This document shows positions 42,640-48,611 of a stretch of DNA of 56,922 bases, one piece after another. Made by a program: the position numbers and the translations under genes. The notes under the pieces were generated by a model that saw only the letters and a list, made by a program, of their open reading frames with translations, had not been told where the DNA came from and ran no database searches. The DNA comes from an uncultured Lentisphaerota bacterium (GTDB taxonomy: Bacteria > Verrucomicrobiota > Lentisphaeria > Oligosphaerales > CAITYL01): assembly GCA_903896595.1 (NCBI GenBank), contig CAITYL010000170.1, positions 1 through 56,922 of the forward strand, given 5' to 3'. Numbering within the stretch: the first letter of the stretch is position 1; every line of letters starts with the position of its first letter.

Positions 42640-43476
42640 TTACTGGAAAACCTCAATGCCGGTGTCCGTACTCACCTTGGCCACCACGGCGTCGAGCGCA
42701 TCCTTGATGGCCTGGTCAACGCCCAGCAGGCGGACCCCGCAAAGGATTTTCCCGCCAGCCAGCCGGACCCGGAATTCCGCCTCAACAAGAGTGCGTTCCG
42801 CTCCCTTGAACAGGGGGATTGCCAAACGGATCTTGTCGGGGATGGTCAAGTTCGCCTTGGTCTTGTCCTCGAAGGACAGCACCATGCCCGCGTTCGTCGG
42901 CGTCTTTCCGACCGCCCGCGCCTCGCTGGTCATTTCCAGGTCCATTACCAGCTTCAGGATGTCGGCCCCGGACGGGTCAATGATGTCCAGCCGGTTGTCC
43001 TTCAGGAACTCGGCGAACGGCTCCTGCTCGTGAAGCTCCCCGGAGACTGTCGTCCACGTCCCAAACTTGACGGAAGGGGTTAACTGGAGAACCGCCTGGT
43101 AGTCCTGCCACCCCGCGGCGCCCGCGCCGGCTTCGTGGAAATTGAACGTGCATGAGATGGTGCTGGGTTCGCCGACCCTCTCGCTAATCTTGGCGAACAT
43201 CCGGGATGCGGCGGTCTTCTGTTCGTTCACCAGGGAGATGAACGACGGGATCGTGGAGAGCTGGATTTGCCCCGACTTCCGCGCCGGAACCTGGCGCTCG
43301 TAGGCGGTCAGGTCCTTGAGTTCCAGCCCCTGGGGAATCAGCGCCAACTGGGTTTCGTTGATGCTGGGGCGGAGCACCGCCCGGTCGAGTTGCCGCGATT
43401 CCTGACCGAGCTTGACCGCGTACGCCGCCAGTTCCTTGGAGCCGGATGCGTTGATGATTTGTTCTTTTTCGCTCAT
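42640..43476 (-). CDS. DUF2303 (YfdQ-like) protein
   Basis: A 278-residue protein. FISLVNEQKTAASRMFAKI, CTFNFHEAGAGAAGWQDYQAVLQLTPSVKFGTW, EQEPFAEFLKDNRLDII, then LTIPDKIRLAIPLFKGAERTLVEAEFRVRLAGGKI match the layout of the YfdQ/DUF2303 family, found in many prophages. Function unknown. It sits at the start of the middle gene block, with an AT-rich leader. Confidence 0.75.
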   Translation of the reverse strand: MSEKEQIINASGSKELAAYAVKLGQESRQLDRAVLRPSINETQLALIPQGLELKDLTAYERQVPARKSGQIQLSTIPSFISLVNEQKTAASRMFAKISERVGEPSTISCTFNFHEAGAGAAGWQDYQAVLQLTPSVKFGTWTTVSGELHEQEPFAEFLKDNRLDIIDPSGADILKLVMDLEMTSEARAVGKTPTNAGMVLSFEDKTKANLTIPDKIRLAIPLFKGAERTLVEAEFRVRLAGGKILCGVRLLGVDQAIKDALDAVVAKVSTDTGIEVFQ

Positions 43477-43512
43477 GGTGTGCGTTTTCTTTTTTTGATG
43501 GTTGGGGTTGGG

Positions 43513-43881
43513 TTACAGTTCCGCCGGGTGCCGGCCTGGCGGTTCGGCAAACGTGAAATGCTGCTGGCGCGGGTCGTCCTTGACCAGTTCGTCTTTTTCG
43601 TTGATGAAGCGGACCACGCTTTCGGGATCGGGCCTCGGCGCCTTGCCGTCAACCTCCCCGATCAGTTCCACGGCGCCCAAGCCGAGCTTCGGTCTGGGGA
43701 CCACCTTGATGGCGATCTTGAGCACACCTTCCTTGCCCGTCTCGCGAACGGCCTTGAGCACCTTCTGGAGTTCGGCGCTGGCGTTGTAGGCAAACTGTCC
43801 GTTCTGGAGCCCGCGCATCTCATCCAGCGCGTCCATCCGAACGGCGTCCACCTCTGCGGTTTGGTTCCTGTTTTCTGCCAT
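43513..43881 (-). CDS. Small early protein, unknown
   Basis: A 122-residue protein that precedes DUF2303. Its core is MDALDEMRGLQNGQFAYNASAELQKVLKAVRETGKEGVLKIAIKVVPRPKLG, with a conserved-looking alternation of helix and strand. The strand 'GVLKIAIKVVPRP' and the later 'VELIGEVDGKAPRPD' fit small partners of DUF2303 proteins. No enzyme motif. Confidence 0.6.
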   Translation of the reverse strand: MAENRNQTAEVDAVRMDALDEMRGLQNGQFAYNASAELQKVLKAVRETGKEGVLKIAIKVVPRPKLGLGAVELIGEVDGKAPRPDPESVVRFINEKDELVKDDPRQQHFTFAEPPGRHPAEL

Positions 43882-43928
43882 CCTTTTTTCCTCTTTTTCT
43901 TCCGCCTGATTGGCGGATGGTTTATGCG

Positions 43929-43950
43929 CCGGCCGGGACCGCCCGGCCGG
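43929..43950. terminator. GC hairpin after the 98-residue gene
   Basis: CCGGCCGGG-ACCG-CCCGGCCGG, a 9-bp perfect stem. No T-run follows on the minus strand, so it is a weak or rho-type end, or an attenuator before 43513-43881. Confidence 0.4.
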
Positions 43951-43953
43951 AGA

Positions 43954-44250
43954 TTACACGATCACAACCCGAGATAAGTCGCCAATTACCTGATTGATCA
44001 CCCTGTCGGCAGACTCATCATCAAGTTTGTTAAACGCAGAGATTGCTGCGAGCCTTTTGTAGAAGTTGAGATTCACCTCAAACTGCATTTCCTCGAAAGT
44101 CGCCATGCAGCGGATTGTCGCCTCGATTGCCGTATTGCTTTCTTTGTCCTCGGAGTCATCTTTGGGGTAGTAGTCCAGAAAAAACAGCACCTGCTGGCCG
44201 CTGCTGGCTGGAATAATCTTGGCGAATTCGTTGATGGGTGTCAGCTTCAT
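43954..44250 (-). CDS. Small early protein
   Basis: A 98-residue protein from the ATG at 44250 (ATGA overlap). MKLTPINEFAKIIPASSGQQVLFFLDYYPKDDSEDKESN is followed by helices (MATFEEMQFEVNLNFYKRLAAISAFNKLDDESADRVINQVIGDL). Acidic, no motif; unknown. Confidence 0.55.
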   Translation of the reverse strand: MKLTPINEFAKIIPASSGQQVLFFLDYYPKDDSEDKESNTAIEATIRCMATFEEMQFEVNLNFYKRLAAISAFNKLDDESADRVINQVIGDLSRVVIV

Positions 44251-44435
44251 GGTTGCGCCAACTCCTTCCGCACTGGGCCGACCGAGCTGTCGAACCACGC
44301 ATGCCGGCCGCCTGGGCACATCCTGATTCTTTGATATAGGCTGGCTGGATACGGCTTCCGGGGCCGCGCCTTCGGCCGGAACGGCGCGTTCCGGGGATCC
44401 ATTCCGAGCATTCTTTTCAGGGTCATAATGTTCAT
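44247..44435 (-). CDS. Small basic early protein
   Basis: A 62-residue protein, MNIMTLKRMLGMDPRNAPFRPKARPRKPYPAS, with overlaps at both ends (ATGA downstream, start inside the membrane gene's end). Basic and proline-rich. Unknown. Confidence 0.5.
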   Translation of the reverse strand: MNIMTLKRMLGMDPRNAPFRPKARPRKPYPASLYQRIRMCPGGRHAWFDSSVGPVRKELAQP

Positions 44436-44623
44436 GGTCGATTCCTTTCCTTGATTGCCTTCCCGCCCATCAATGCATCCGCCAGTTGCCCGGACGGGGC
44501 CGCCGGGACGATCCGCCCCGTCCACCGCCACAACCCCCGCGATAGGGCTTCCAAGCCCCAAATAGCCAGGATGGCCAACACCAAGCAAAAGAACGCGGCC
44601 AGGATTTCTTGGCAGATGTTCAT
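44432..44623 (-). CDS. Single-span membrane protein
   Basis: A 63-residue protein with one transmembrane helix at about 7-27 (ILAAFFCLVLAILAIWGLEAL) followed by a basic tail with W and R. The start is 5 bases after the previous stop. Could be a holin-like or immunity protein, but it is not beside lytic genes. Unknown. Confidence 0.55.
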   Translation of the reverse strand: MNICQEILAAFFCLVLAILAIWGLEALSRGLWRWTGRIVPAAPSGQLADALMGGKAIKERNRP

Positions 44624-44627
44624 GCAC

Positions 44628-45104
44628 TCACCCCATCCCTCCGGCCGCTTCCGCCGTCGCCGGAATGGGAGTGCATGCAGGCTCCCCCGGGATGAAACTC
44701 GCATGGTTCGCGTCCATCTCCATGGTGGGAGTGAATCGCGACAACACCACCGGCGCCGGCCGGGCCGCGCGCGGCGCCTCCCCCGCCAGCCGCAACAAAA
44801 AGTCGCCAGGCGTCGAGTTAATCGCCCGGATTGTATCCACCAACGCCCGCGCCAACTCCCGCAGCGCCTCCGACACATCAATCTTCTCCGGCGCCGGCGG
44901 CCGCAACCGCTTCAGCGGAATCCCGCGCTGCTTCGCCACCCATTTCACTGTGCAGGCCGAGACAGCGAACCCAAGGTCCGTATCCGCCCAATTCGCCACC
45001 GCCGCCGGCCGCTTCTCCGCCATGACGGCTGGGTCCTGGTTGGCCATCCAGTCCGCGAGCATGATCGTTTGCGCCGCCGTCAGTCGATGCAGTGTCTTCG
45101 CCAT
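44628..45104 (-). CDS. Unknown early protein
   Basis: A 158-residue protein: MAKTLHRLTAAQTIMLADWMANQDPAVMAEKRPAAVANWADTDLGFAVSACTVKWVAKQRGIPLKR. The N-terminal half has the look of a helix-turn-helix with recognition region SACTVKWVAKQRG. The C-terminal half is disordered with Pro/Ala. Possibly an early regulator. Confidence 0.5.
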   Translation of the reverse strand: MAKTLHRLTAAQTIMLADWMANQDPAVMAEKRPAAVANWADTDLGFAVSACTVKWVAKQRGIPLKRLRPPAPEKIDVSEALRELARALVDTIRAINSTPGDFLLRLAGEAPRAARPAPVVLSRFTPTMEMDANHASFIPGEPACTPIPATAEAAGGMG

Positions 45105-45213
45105 GATCCTCGTCTCCTTTTTTGAACTCTGGAAGAACTTCCGGATCCATTCCCCGTAAAGATGAAGTAGAAGCGGGGTTGGATTGACGGCCGCCGGACC
45201 GGCCGCCGGCAGG

Positions 45214-45372
45214 TTATTTGCTGGCGGGTGTTTCCGCCTTGCGCTTCCTCGTCTTGGCCGTGGGCGCCGGGGCGGCGCCGGCCGCGTCCATGAACCGCTG
45301 GAGAATCCGGTCGGCCAGGAACTCGGCCGCCGCGTCCGTCAGGTCGATCATGATTTTGGGTTGCTCTTTCAT
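45214..45372 (-). CDS. Small early protein
   Basis: A 52-residue protein, MKEQPKIMIDLTDAAAEFLADRILQRF, with a Lys/Arg-rich end (TAKTRKRKAETPASK). It overlaps the previous gene by ATGA. Too small for family recognition. Confidence 0.5.
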   Translation of the reverse strand: MKEQPKIMIDLTDAAAEFLADRILQRFMDAAGAAPAPTAKTRKRKAETPASK

Positions 45373-45725
45373 GTGGCCGCCCCTGTGGTTCGCTTTAGGA
45401 TGGCAATCGCCTTCTCGTACAGCGCCTGTTCCTTCGGCATCCACTCATGCCGGTGTTCTGCCGCCAGGATATGGGCCATCATGTGCAGCGCCCCCGCCAC
45501 CTCGGCGGCCGCCTGTCCATTCGCATGGATCAGGCACGTGGCCGGCTTAAGACCGCCAGCCTCGCGGGAAATCATGATCCGCACCGCCCGCTGGTAAACA
45601 ATCAACTGGTCGCGTGTCCACGCATGCCCGTGCCACGCCAGCGCCAGTTCCAGGGCGTTCACCGCGTCCAGGACCGTCCGTGTGCTTGCGGCGTCCGCCT
45701 GATGGTCGTTCTTCTTGGTTTTCAT
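45369..45725 (-). CDS. Early protein, unknown
   Basis: A 118-residue protein with GGAGCGG before ATG at 45725. Helical: VLDAVNALELALAWHGHAW, then AAEVAGALHMMAHILAAEHRHEWMPKEQALYEKAIAIL. His-rich HEW and HRH segments could bind metal. No family recognised. Confidence 0.55.
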   Translation of the reverse strand: MKTKKNDHQADAASTRTVLDAVNALELALAWHGHAWTRDQLIVYQRAVRIMISREAGGLKPATCLIHANGQAAAEVAGALHMMAHILAAEHRHEWMPKEQALYEKAIAILKRTTGAAT

Positions 45726-45749
45726 GGGCCGCTCCTTTCGTTCCTGGGT

Positions 45750-45807
45750 TATAGTTGGCCCTCGGGGTCGGCTGAATCACCAGCCGGAGCCCCGATGAAC
45801 CAAGGTC
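45750..45807 (+). promoter_or_regulatory. Hairpin leader 1 with TATAGT box
   Basis: TATAGT at 45750-45755, then an RNA hairpin in which CGGGG-T-CGGCT pairs with AGCCG-GAG-CCCCG, closed by TTGG/CCAA, ending a few bases before the ATG at 45808. The same design is found at 46191-46247. A -10 box followed by a structured leader is likely. Confidence 0.45.
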
Positions 45808-45975
45808 ATGATAGATCAAGGAATGCTGCGAGACGCCAAGTCGGATGCCGTTGAAATCACCAAGGCGAAAGTCTCGTTCGATTCGGCGGCGGACCCGGTG
45901 GAAGTGCTCCGTTCCGTCTATGAAGAGTTGAAAAAGATCAGCGCGGAGATTGAGGCGGCACCCGTAAGGCGCTGA
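45808..45975 (+). CDS. Small plus-strand protein
   Basis: A 55-residue ORF, MIDQGMLRDAKSDAVEITKAK, ending EELKKISAEIEAAPVRR, below the usual size for gene calls. The helical C-terminus and the hairpin leader support expression. Its last 38 bases overlap the minus-strand gene ending at 45938. Possibly a regulator or an antisense-acting transcript. Confidence 0.45.
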   Translation: MIDQGMLRDAKSDAVEITKAKVSFDSAADPVEVLRSVYEELKKISAEIEAAPVRR

Positions 45976-46165
45976 TCATCATCTCAAACATGTCCTTCAC
46001 CGCTGCGGGATTGAGATAGGACCTGTCGGTTGATACTGCGGACACCGCAACCCGCATCACATCAAGGCGGAAGTTACGCGCTTCGATGGCGCGCGCTTCC
46101 GCCTTCTCTTTGGTCGTCGGCTTCCCCATTCCGCAGAGCGCCATTGGTTTGTTGTTTTTCTTCAT
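45938..46165 (-). CDS. Small early protein
   Basis: A 75-residue protein, MKKNNKPMALCGMGKPTTKEKAEARAIEARN, with an excellent ribosome site (AAGGAG) in the 23-bp leader shared with 46270-46656. Helical, unknown. Confidence 0.55.
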   Translation of the reverse strand: MKKNNKPMALCGMGKPTTKEKAEARAIEARNFRLDVMRVAVSAVSTDRSYLNPAAVKDMFEMMISALRVPPQSPR

Positions 46166-46185
46166 CCCGCCCGTCTCCTTTTTGT
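46163..46185. repeat. Direct repeat leader, copy 1 (other copy 46654-46676)
   Basis: A 23-bp block carrying the start codon and AAAAAGGAGACGGG ribosome site of 45938-46165 is identical to 46654-46676 in front of 46270-46656. It probably marks duplication of an expression unit. Confidence 0.7.
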
Positions 46186-46190
46186 CGGTT

Positions 46191-46247
46191 TATAGTGGCT
46201 CCCGTGGCGGCCCTGGTAGGCAGGGACACGCCACGGGAACCAAAGCC
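46191..46247 (+). promoter_or_regulatory. Hairpin leader 2 with TATAGT box
   Basis: TATAGT at 46191-46196 followed by CCCGTGGCG paired with CGCCACGGG (9 bp) and an inner CCCTG/CAGGG, then AACCAAAGCC-ATG. Parallel to 45750-45807. Confidence 0.45.
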
Positions 46248-46451
46248 ATGTCAGCTATCGAGAAAGCCGTTAGGCGTCTACGGGAACGCAGCTTTCAGAT
46301 TCGCCGGAACGACATCCAGACTCCATCTCAGGATGAGCTTTGGATGGATCTGCTTGAATCTCTGGCGGAGATTGGGGCAGAACTGCGGGAACAACAACAG
46401 TTACTTGAAGCGGTTGCCAAGAAGTTGGCGGTTGAGCATCCGAAGCCTTGA
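46248..46451 (+). CDS. Small plus-strand protein
   Basis: A 67-residue protein, MSAIEKAVRRLRERSFQIRRNDIQ, with LLESLAEIGAELREQQQLLEAVAKKLA at the end. Helical. It overlaps the 3' end of the minus-strand gene 46270-46656 by 182 bases. No strong ribosome site; start set by the conserved leader design. Confidence 0.45.
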   Translation: MSAIEKAVRRLRERSFQIRRNDIQTPSQDELWMDLLESLAEIGAELREQQQLLEAVAKKLAVEHPKP

Positions 46452-46656
46452 CGACCTCCATCGCCGAACCGACCGACAACGGGTTGGCCGAGCGGTAGAG
46501 AATTCGGGTGGCCTGTTCAAGCAACGCGGCCGTCTCTCCGACCGACACCCCGTTGAACATCGCCAGCAACTCCAGGGCTGCATCCCGCCGGCGCTCGCCG
46601 TGCGAAACGCAATCCCGTTCCATCTTCATCAGTTCAATCACCCGTTCGATGCTCAT
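46270..46656 (-). CDS. Early protein, unknown
   Basis: A 128-residue protein, MSIERVIELMKMERDCVSHGERRRDAALELLAMFNGV, with strong AAGGAG before the ATG. Residues 1-75 look like a helical domain; the rest is low complexity, where it overlaps the plus-strand ORF. Its promoter region holds the 46694-46711 palindrome. Possibly early regulator. Confidence 0.5.
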   Translation of the reverse strand: MSIERVIELMKMERDCVSHGERRRDAALELLAMFNGVSVGETAALLEQATRILYRSANPLSVGSAMEVVKASDAQPPTSWQPLQVTVVVPAVLPQSPPEIQADPSKAHPEMESGCRSGESESCVPVDA

Positions 46657-46693
46657 CCCGCCCGTCTCCTTTTTGTTTCGCTAAACGATCGTG

Positions 46694-46711
46694 TGTAACA
46701 TCGATATTACA
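46694..46711. promoter_or_regulatory. Operator-like palindrome
   Basis: TGTAACATCGATATTACA, 18 bp, with 8 of 9 pairs complementary. It lies in the promoter of the 46270-46656 gene and shares the TGTTAC/GTAACA half-site with the switch region. Confidence 0.55.
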
Positions 46712-46728
46712 TCGCGAGTAAATTTTTT

Positions 46729-46902
46729 TTAGCTATGGGCCGTCCGAGCGGGGGCTTGTTTCTGGCTGGCCTTGGGGACGCCAAGCGCCTTTCCCAGAAT
46801 CTCGGTTGCCAGCGCTGAAGCTGGTTTTTCCTCTTCAAGAGCACGAAACCGGAGCGCCCTATAGACGGCGCGGGTGACACGAACTTGCCAAAGTTGCTTC
46901 AT
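46729..46902 (-). CDS. Ribbon-helix-helix (Arc-like) regulator
   Basis: A 57-residue protein, too short for a standard ORF list: MKQLWQVRVTRAVYRALRFR, then ALEEEKPASALATEILGKALG. The short strand followed by two helices fits Arc/MetJ-type DNA-binding dimers. AAAGGA lies before the ATG. It diverges from the repressor-like gene, so it is a good candidate for the antirepressor or cro-like arm of the switch. Confidence 0.55.
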   Translation of the reverse strand: MKQLWQVRVTRAVYRALRFRALEEEKPASALATEILGKALGVPKASQKQAPARTAHS

Positions 46903-46913
46903 GGGTGTATCCT

Positions 46914-46963
46914 TTGTTACGGTGTTTTGTGGTTACAGGAAGAAATGTAGCACCGCTGTTACA
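46914..46963. promoter_or_regulatory. Switch-region half-sites
   Basis: TGTTAC at 46915-46920, GGTTACA at 46931-46937 and TGTTACA at 46957-46963 lie between the divergent starts at 46902 and 46964. Spacing of about 16 and 26 bases. Candidate operators for one or both switch proteins. Confidence 0.5.
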
Positions 46964-47473
46964 ATGCGCAAGTTGTGTCAAAAGAAAATTTTTAAAGTGG
47001 ATAAGCCAAGCACACTTTTAACGTCAATCGTGATTGATTCTCCTATCCAGGAGGCAATCAGGCGAGCGGTAGACCGCGCCGGAAGCCAGCGGGAGCTTGC
47101 GGCCGGGATTGACGTAGCGGCGCCATATCCCGGGCGGTGGCTTGGAAAGGGAAAAAAGAAGCCCCTGTGCTCAATTTCGATGGATGTTTACGAGCGGCTG
47201 TACGAGCGTATAAAGGAATGGCTACCTATCGGCGATCCCCGGTACCTGCCACTATCCCAGCGCCCCGGAGTGCCAGCGCAGGCAGCCGCCCCGGTCGCCC
47301 CCGGCGTGGTCGGCCTGTCCGACGCTGAGCAACGCCTAATCGCCCATTACCGCGCCGCCGATCCGGATGACCAAGCCGACATCTACCAGGCCGCCCGCGC
47401 CGCCGCGCGCAAAGCCAAGGAAGCCCGCGCGGAACTCATCCGGGATGCAGATGTGGTATCCAACACCGGATAG
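46964..47473 (+). CDS. Probable phage repressor (HTH-like)
   Basis: A 169-residue protein. The N-terminal part (IQEAIRRAVDRAGSQRELAAGIDVAAPYPGRWL) is helix-turn-helix-like. A basic GKGKKKP follows, then a helical C-terminal part (LSDAEQRLIAHYRAADPDDQADIYQAARAAARKAKEA). The start is uncertain: no good ribosome site precedes the ATG at 46964, which is almost in the operator, so a leaderless or later start is possible. Transcribed away from the RHH gene, and ends in a terminator. Confidence 0.55.
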   Translation: MRKLCQKKIFKVDKPSTLLTSIVIDSPIQEAIRRAVDRAGSQRELAAGIDVAAPYPGRWLGKGKKKPLCSISMDVYERLYERIKEWLPIGDPRYLPLSQRPGVPAQAAAPVAPGVVGLSDAEQRLIAHYRAADPDDQADIYQAARAAARKAKEARAELIRDADVVSNTG

Positions 47474-47493
47474 GCTGGAAACTATGGCTCAGC

Positions 47494-47526
47494 GAAACCG
47501 CCGTATACCTCGTTTCGGCGGTTTTT
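47494..47526 (+). terminator. Intrinsic terminator of the repressor gene
   Basis: AAACCGCC-loop-GGCGGTTT followed by TTT: a perfect 8-bp stem with a T-rich tail just after the repressor stop. Confidence 0.75.
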
Positions 47527-47528
47527 AT

Positions 47529-47545
47529 GGGGGGGGGGGGGGGGG
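47529..47545 (+). repeat. 17-G homopolymer
   Basis: An uninterrupted run of 17 Gs directly after the terminator, in the gap before the convergent gene 47590-47964. A phase-variable tract, G-quadruplex site or assembly artefact. Confidence 0.8.
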
Positions 47546-47589
47546 AACAGAGATTTAATTTTAACTGCCACAACCGCCAAATAACCCCG

Positions 47590-47964
47590 TCACTTCCTGC
47601 CGAGCGCGTCCGGATCGTTCGACAGCACGAAGTCTTCAAGCTTCTCGTTATAGACGAATAGGGAAGGGGTAAGCTTATCCCATCCATAACGCGGCAACGT
47701 GCTGACTATGTACGGCATCCCGGACATGATGGGCCTGATACCCCCAATAAAGCGTGCCCGGACGCGCGGATGGTTAAAATCAAACCCTAGCGGTTCCTGT
47801 TCAAGCATGGTCTTCAGATGTTTTAAAAAGCAGATGCACTGGTCTGACGGCAACATGATTGATGGAAACTCAAGAGAGGAAAGCAATGGATCACTCCGAT
47901 AAGCCTTGTCCCTTGCAACCAGGTATGCCCGTACAGGTGGGTCTTCGTGCATGTATCGTGACAT
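47590..47964 (-). CDS. Unknown protein (convergent with repressor)
   Basis: A 124-residue ORF whose best region is LPSDQCICFLKHLKTMLEQEPLG, then RVRARFIGGIRPIMSGMPYIVSTLPRYGWDKLTPSLFV. The first residues overlap the plus-strand gene at 47886; a start at 47856 (MLPSDQ) would avoid this. Lysogeny-region gene of unknown role. Confidence 0.45.
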   Translation of the reverse strand: MSRYMHEDPPVRAYLVARDKAYRSDPLLSSLEFPSIMLPSDQCICFLKHLKTMLEQEPLGFDFNHPRVRARFIGGIRPIMSGMPYIVSTLPRYGWDKLTPSLFVYNEKLEDFVLSNDPDALGRK

Positions 47965-48173
47965 CTGTCTGTCCTTCTGGTTCAGAATACAGGTATGAGG
48001 TAATTTTCAGGGATACCAAAGACGGCGCCAACTGGATAAAATGGAACGGAAAGGAGTGGGAGTTTACGGAAGAGCGACACGGTTACATCTCTGGCCGCCA
48101 CCGGCCGTTTTTACGTCTCCTGCCGGAACGGAACCCGAAACGCAGGAGCGGCAACTCTGGGCCGCATCGATAA
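47886..48173 (+). CDS. Unknown small protein
   Basis: A 95-residue protein with GAGGAAAG before ATG at 47886: PCPLQPGMPVQVGLRACIVTSV then YRYEVIFRDTKDGANWIKWNGKEWEFTEE. It looks like a small beta-barrel or SH3-like domain. Unknown, in the lysogeny region. Confidence 0.55.
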   Translation: MDHSDKPCPLQPGMPVQVGLRACIVTSVCPSGSEYRYEVIFRDTKDGANWIKWNGKEWEFTEERHGYISGRHRPFLRLLPERNPKRRSGNSGPHR

Positions 48174-48274
48174 ATTGCCACGCCTTCCTGCCATCATACA
48201 TCCACCCCATCCGCAACACAAACCGGCGCGCGGTGGCTGCCTCGCCGTCAATCACGAATAATAAGGGTAGTTAT

Positions 48275-48604
48275 ATGTTGTTTCTGCACATCCTGTTCGG
48301 GCTTGCCGCTTATCCGGTCTTTCGATACATGGCCGGGCGTCCGCCGAAGTCGCTGGCGTCCGCCGCCTTGCCATGGATTATTGCGACTGTATGGCTGATA
48401 ATGGGCGTGATCTGGATGGTAAATAAAATGCCTGGCTTGGACTTAGATGGCGAAAATATTGCCACTTTTACCGCGCAACTGCGCGAAGCCTACTTTTACG
48501 GTTGGATATTGGCAACAGTCGTCCTCATCGTCAAGGGTTGTTTTGATGGAGAAAAAGACGCGGCCGCAAAATCGAAAACCCCGGCACCGGCCGCCGGAGA
48601 GTAG
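48275..48604 (+). CDS. Small integral membrane protein
   Basis: A 109-residue protein with about three membrane helices: FLHILFGLAAYPVFRYM (residues 3-19), LPWIIATVWLIMGVIWMVNKM (about 32-52) and FYGWILATVVLIVKGCF (about 73-90), and a short Ala/Pro/Lys tail. It ends 7 bases before the integrase start, probably co-transcribed. Could give superinfection exclusion; not recognised. Confidence 0.6.
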   Translation: MLFLHILFGLAAYPVFRYMAGRPPKSLASAALPWIIATVWLIMGVIWMVNKMPGLDLDGENIATFTAQLREAYFYGWILATVVLIVKGCFDGEKDAAAKSKTPAPAAGE

Positions 48605-48611
48605 TGACCCC

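Noticed and set aside
42410..43033. 207-residue plus-strand ORF across the inverted-repeat element
   Set aside because: It begins in the repeat arm with TTG and then runs antisense to DUF2303; no coherent protein.
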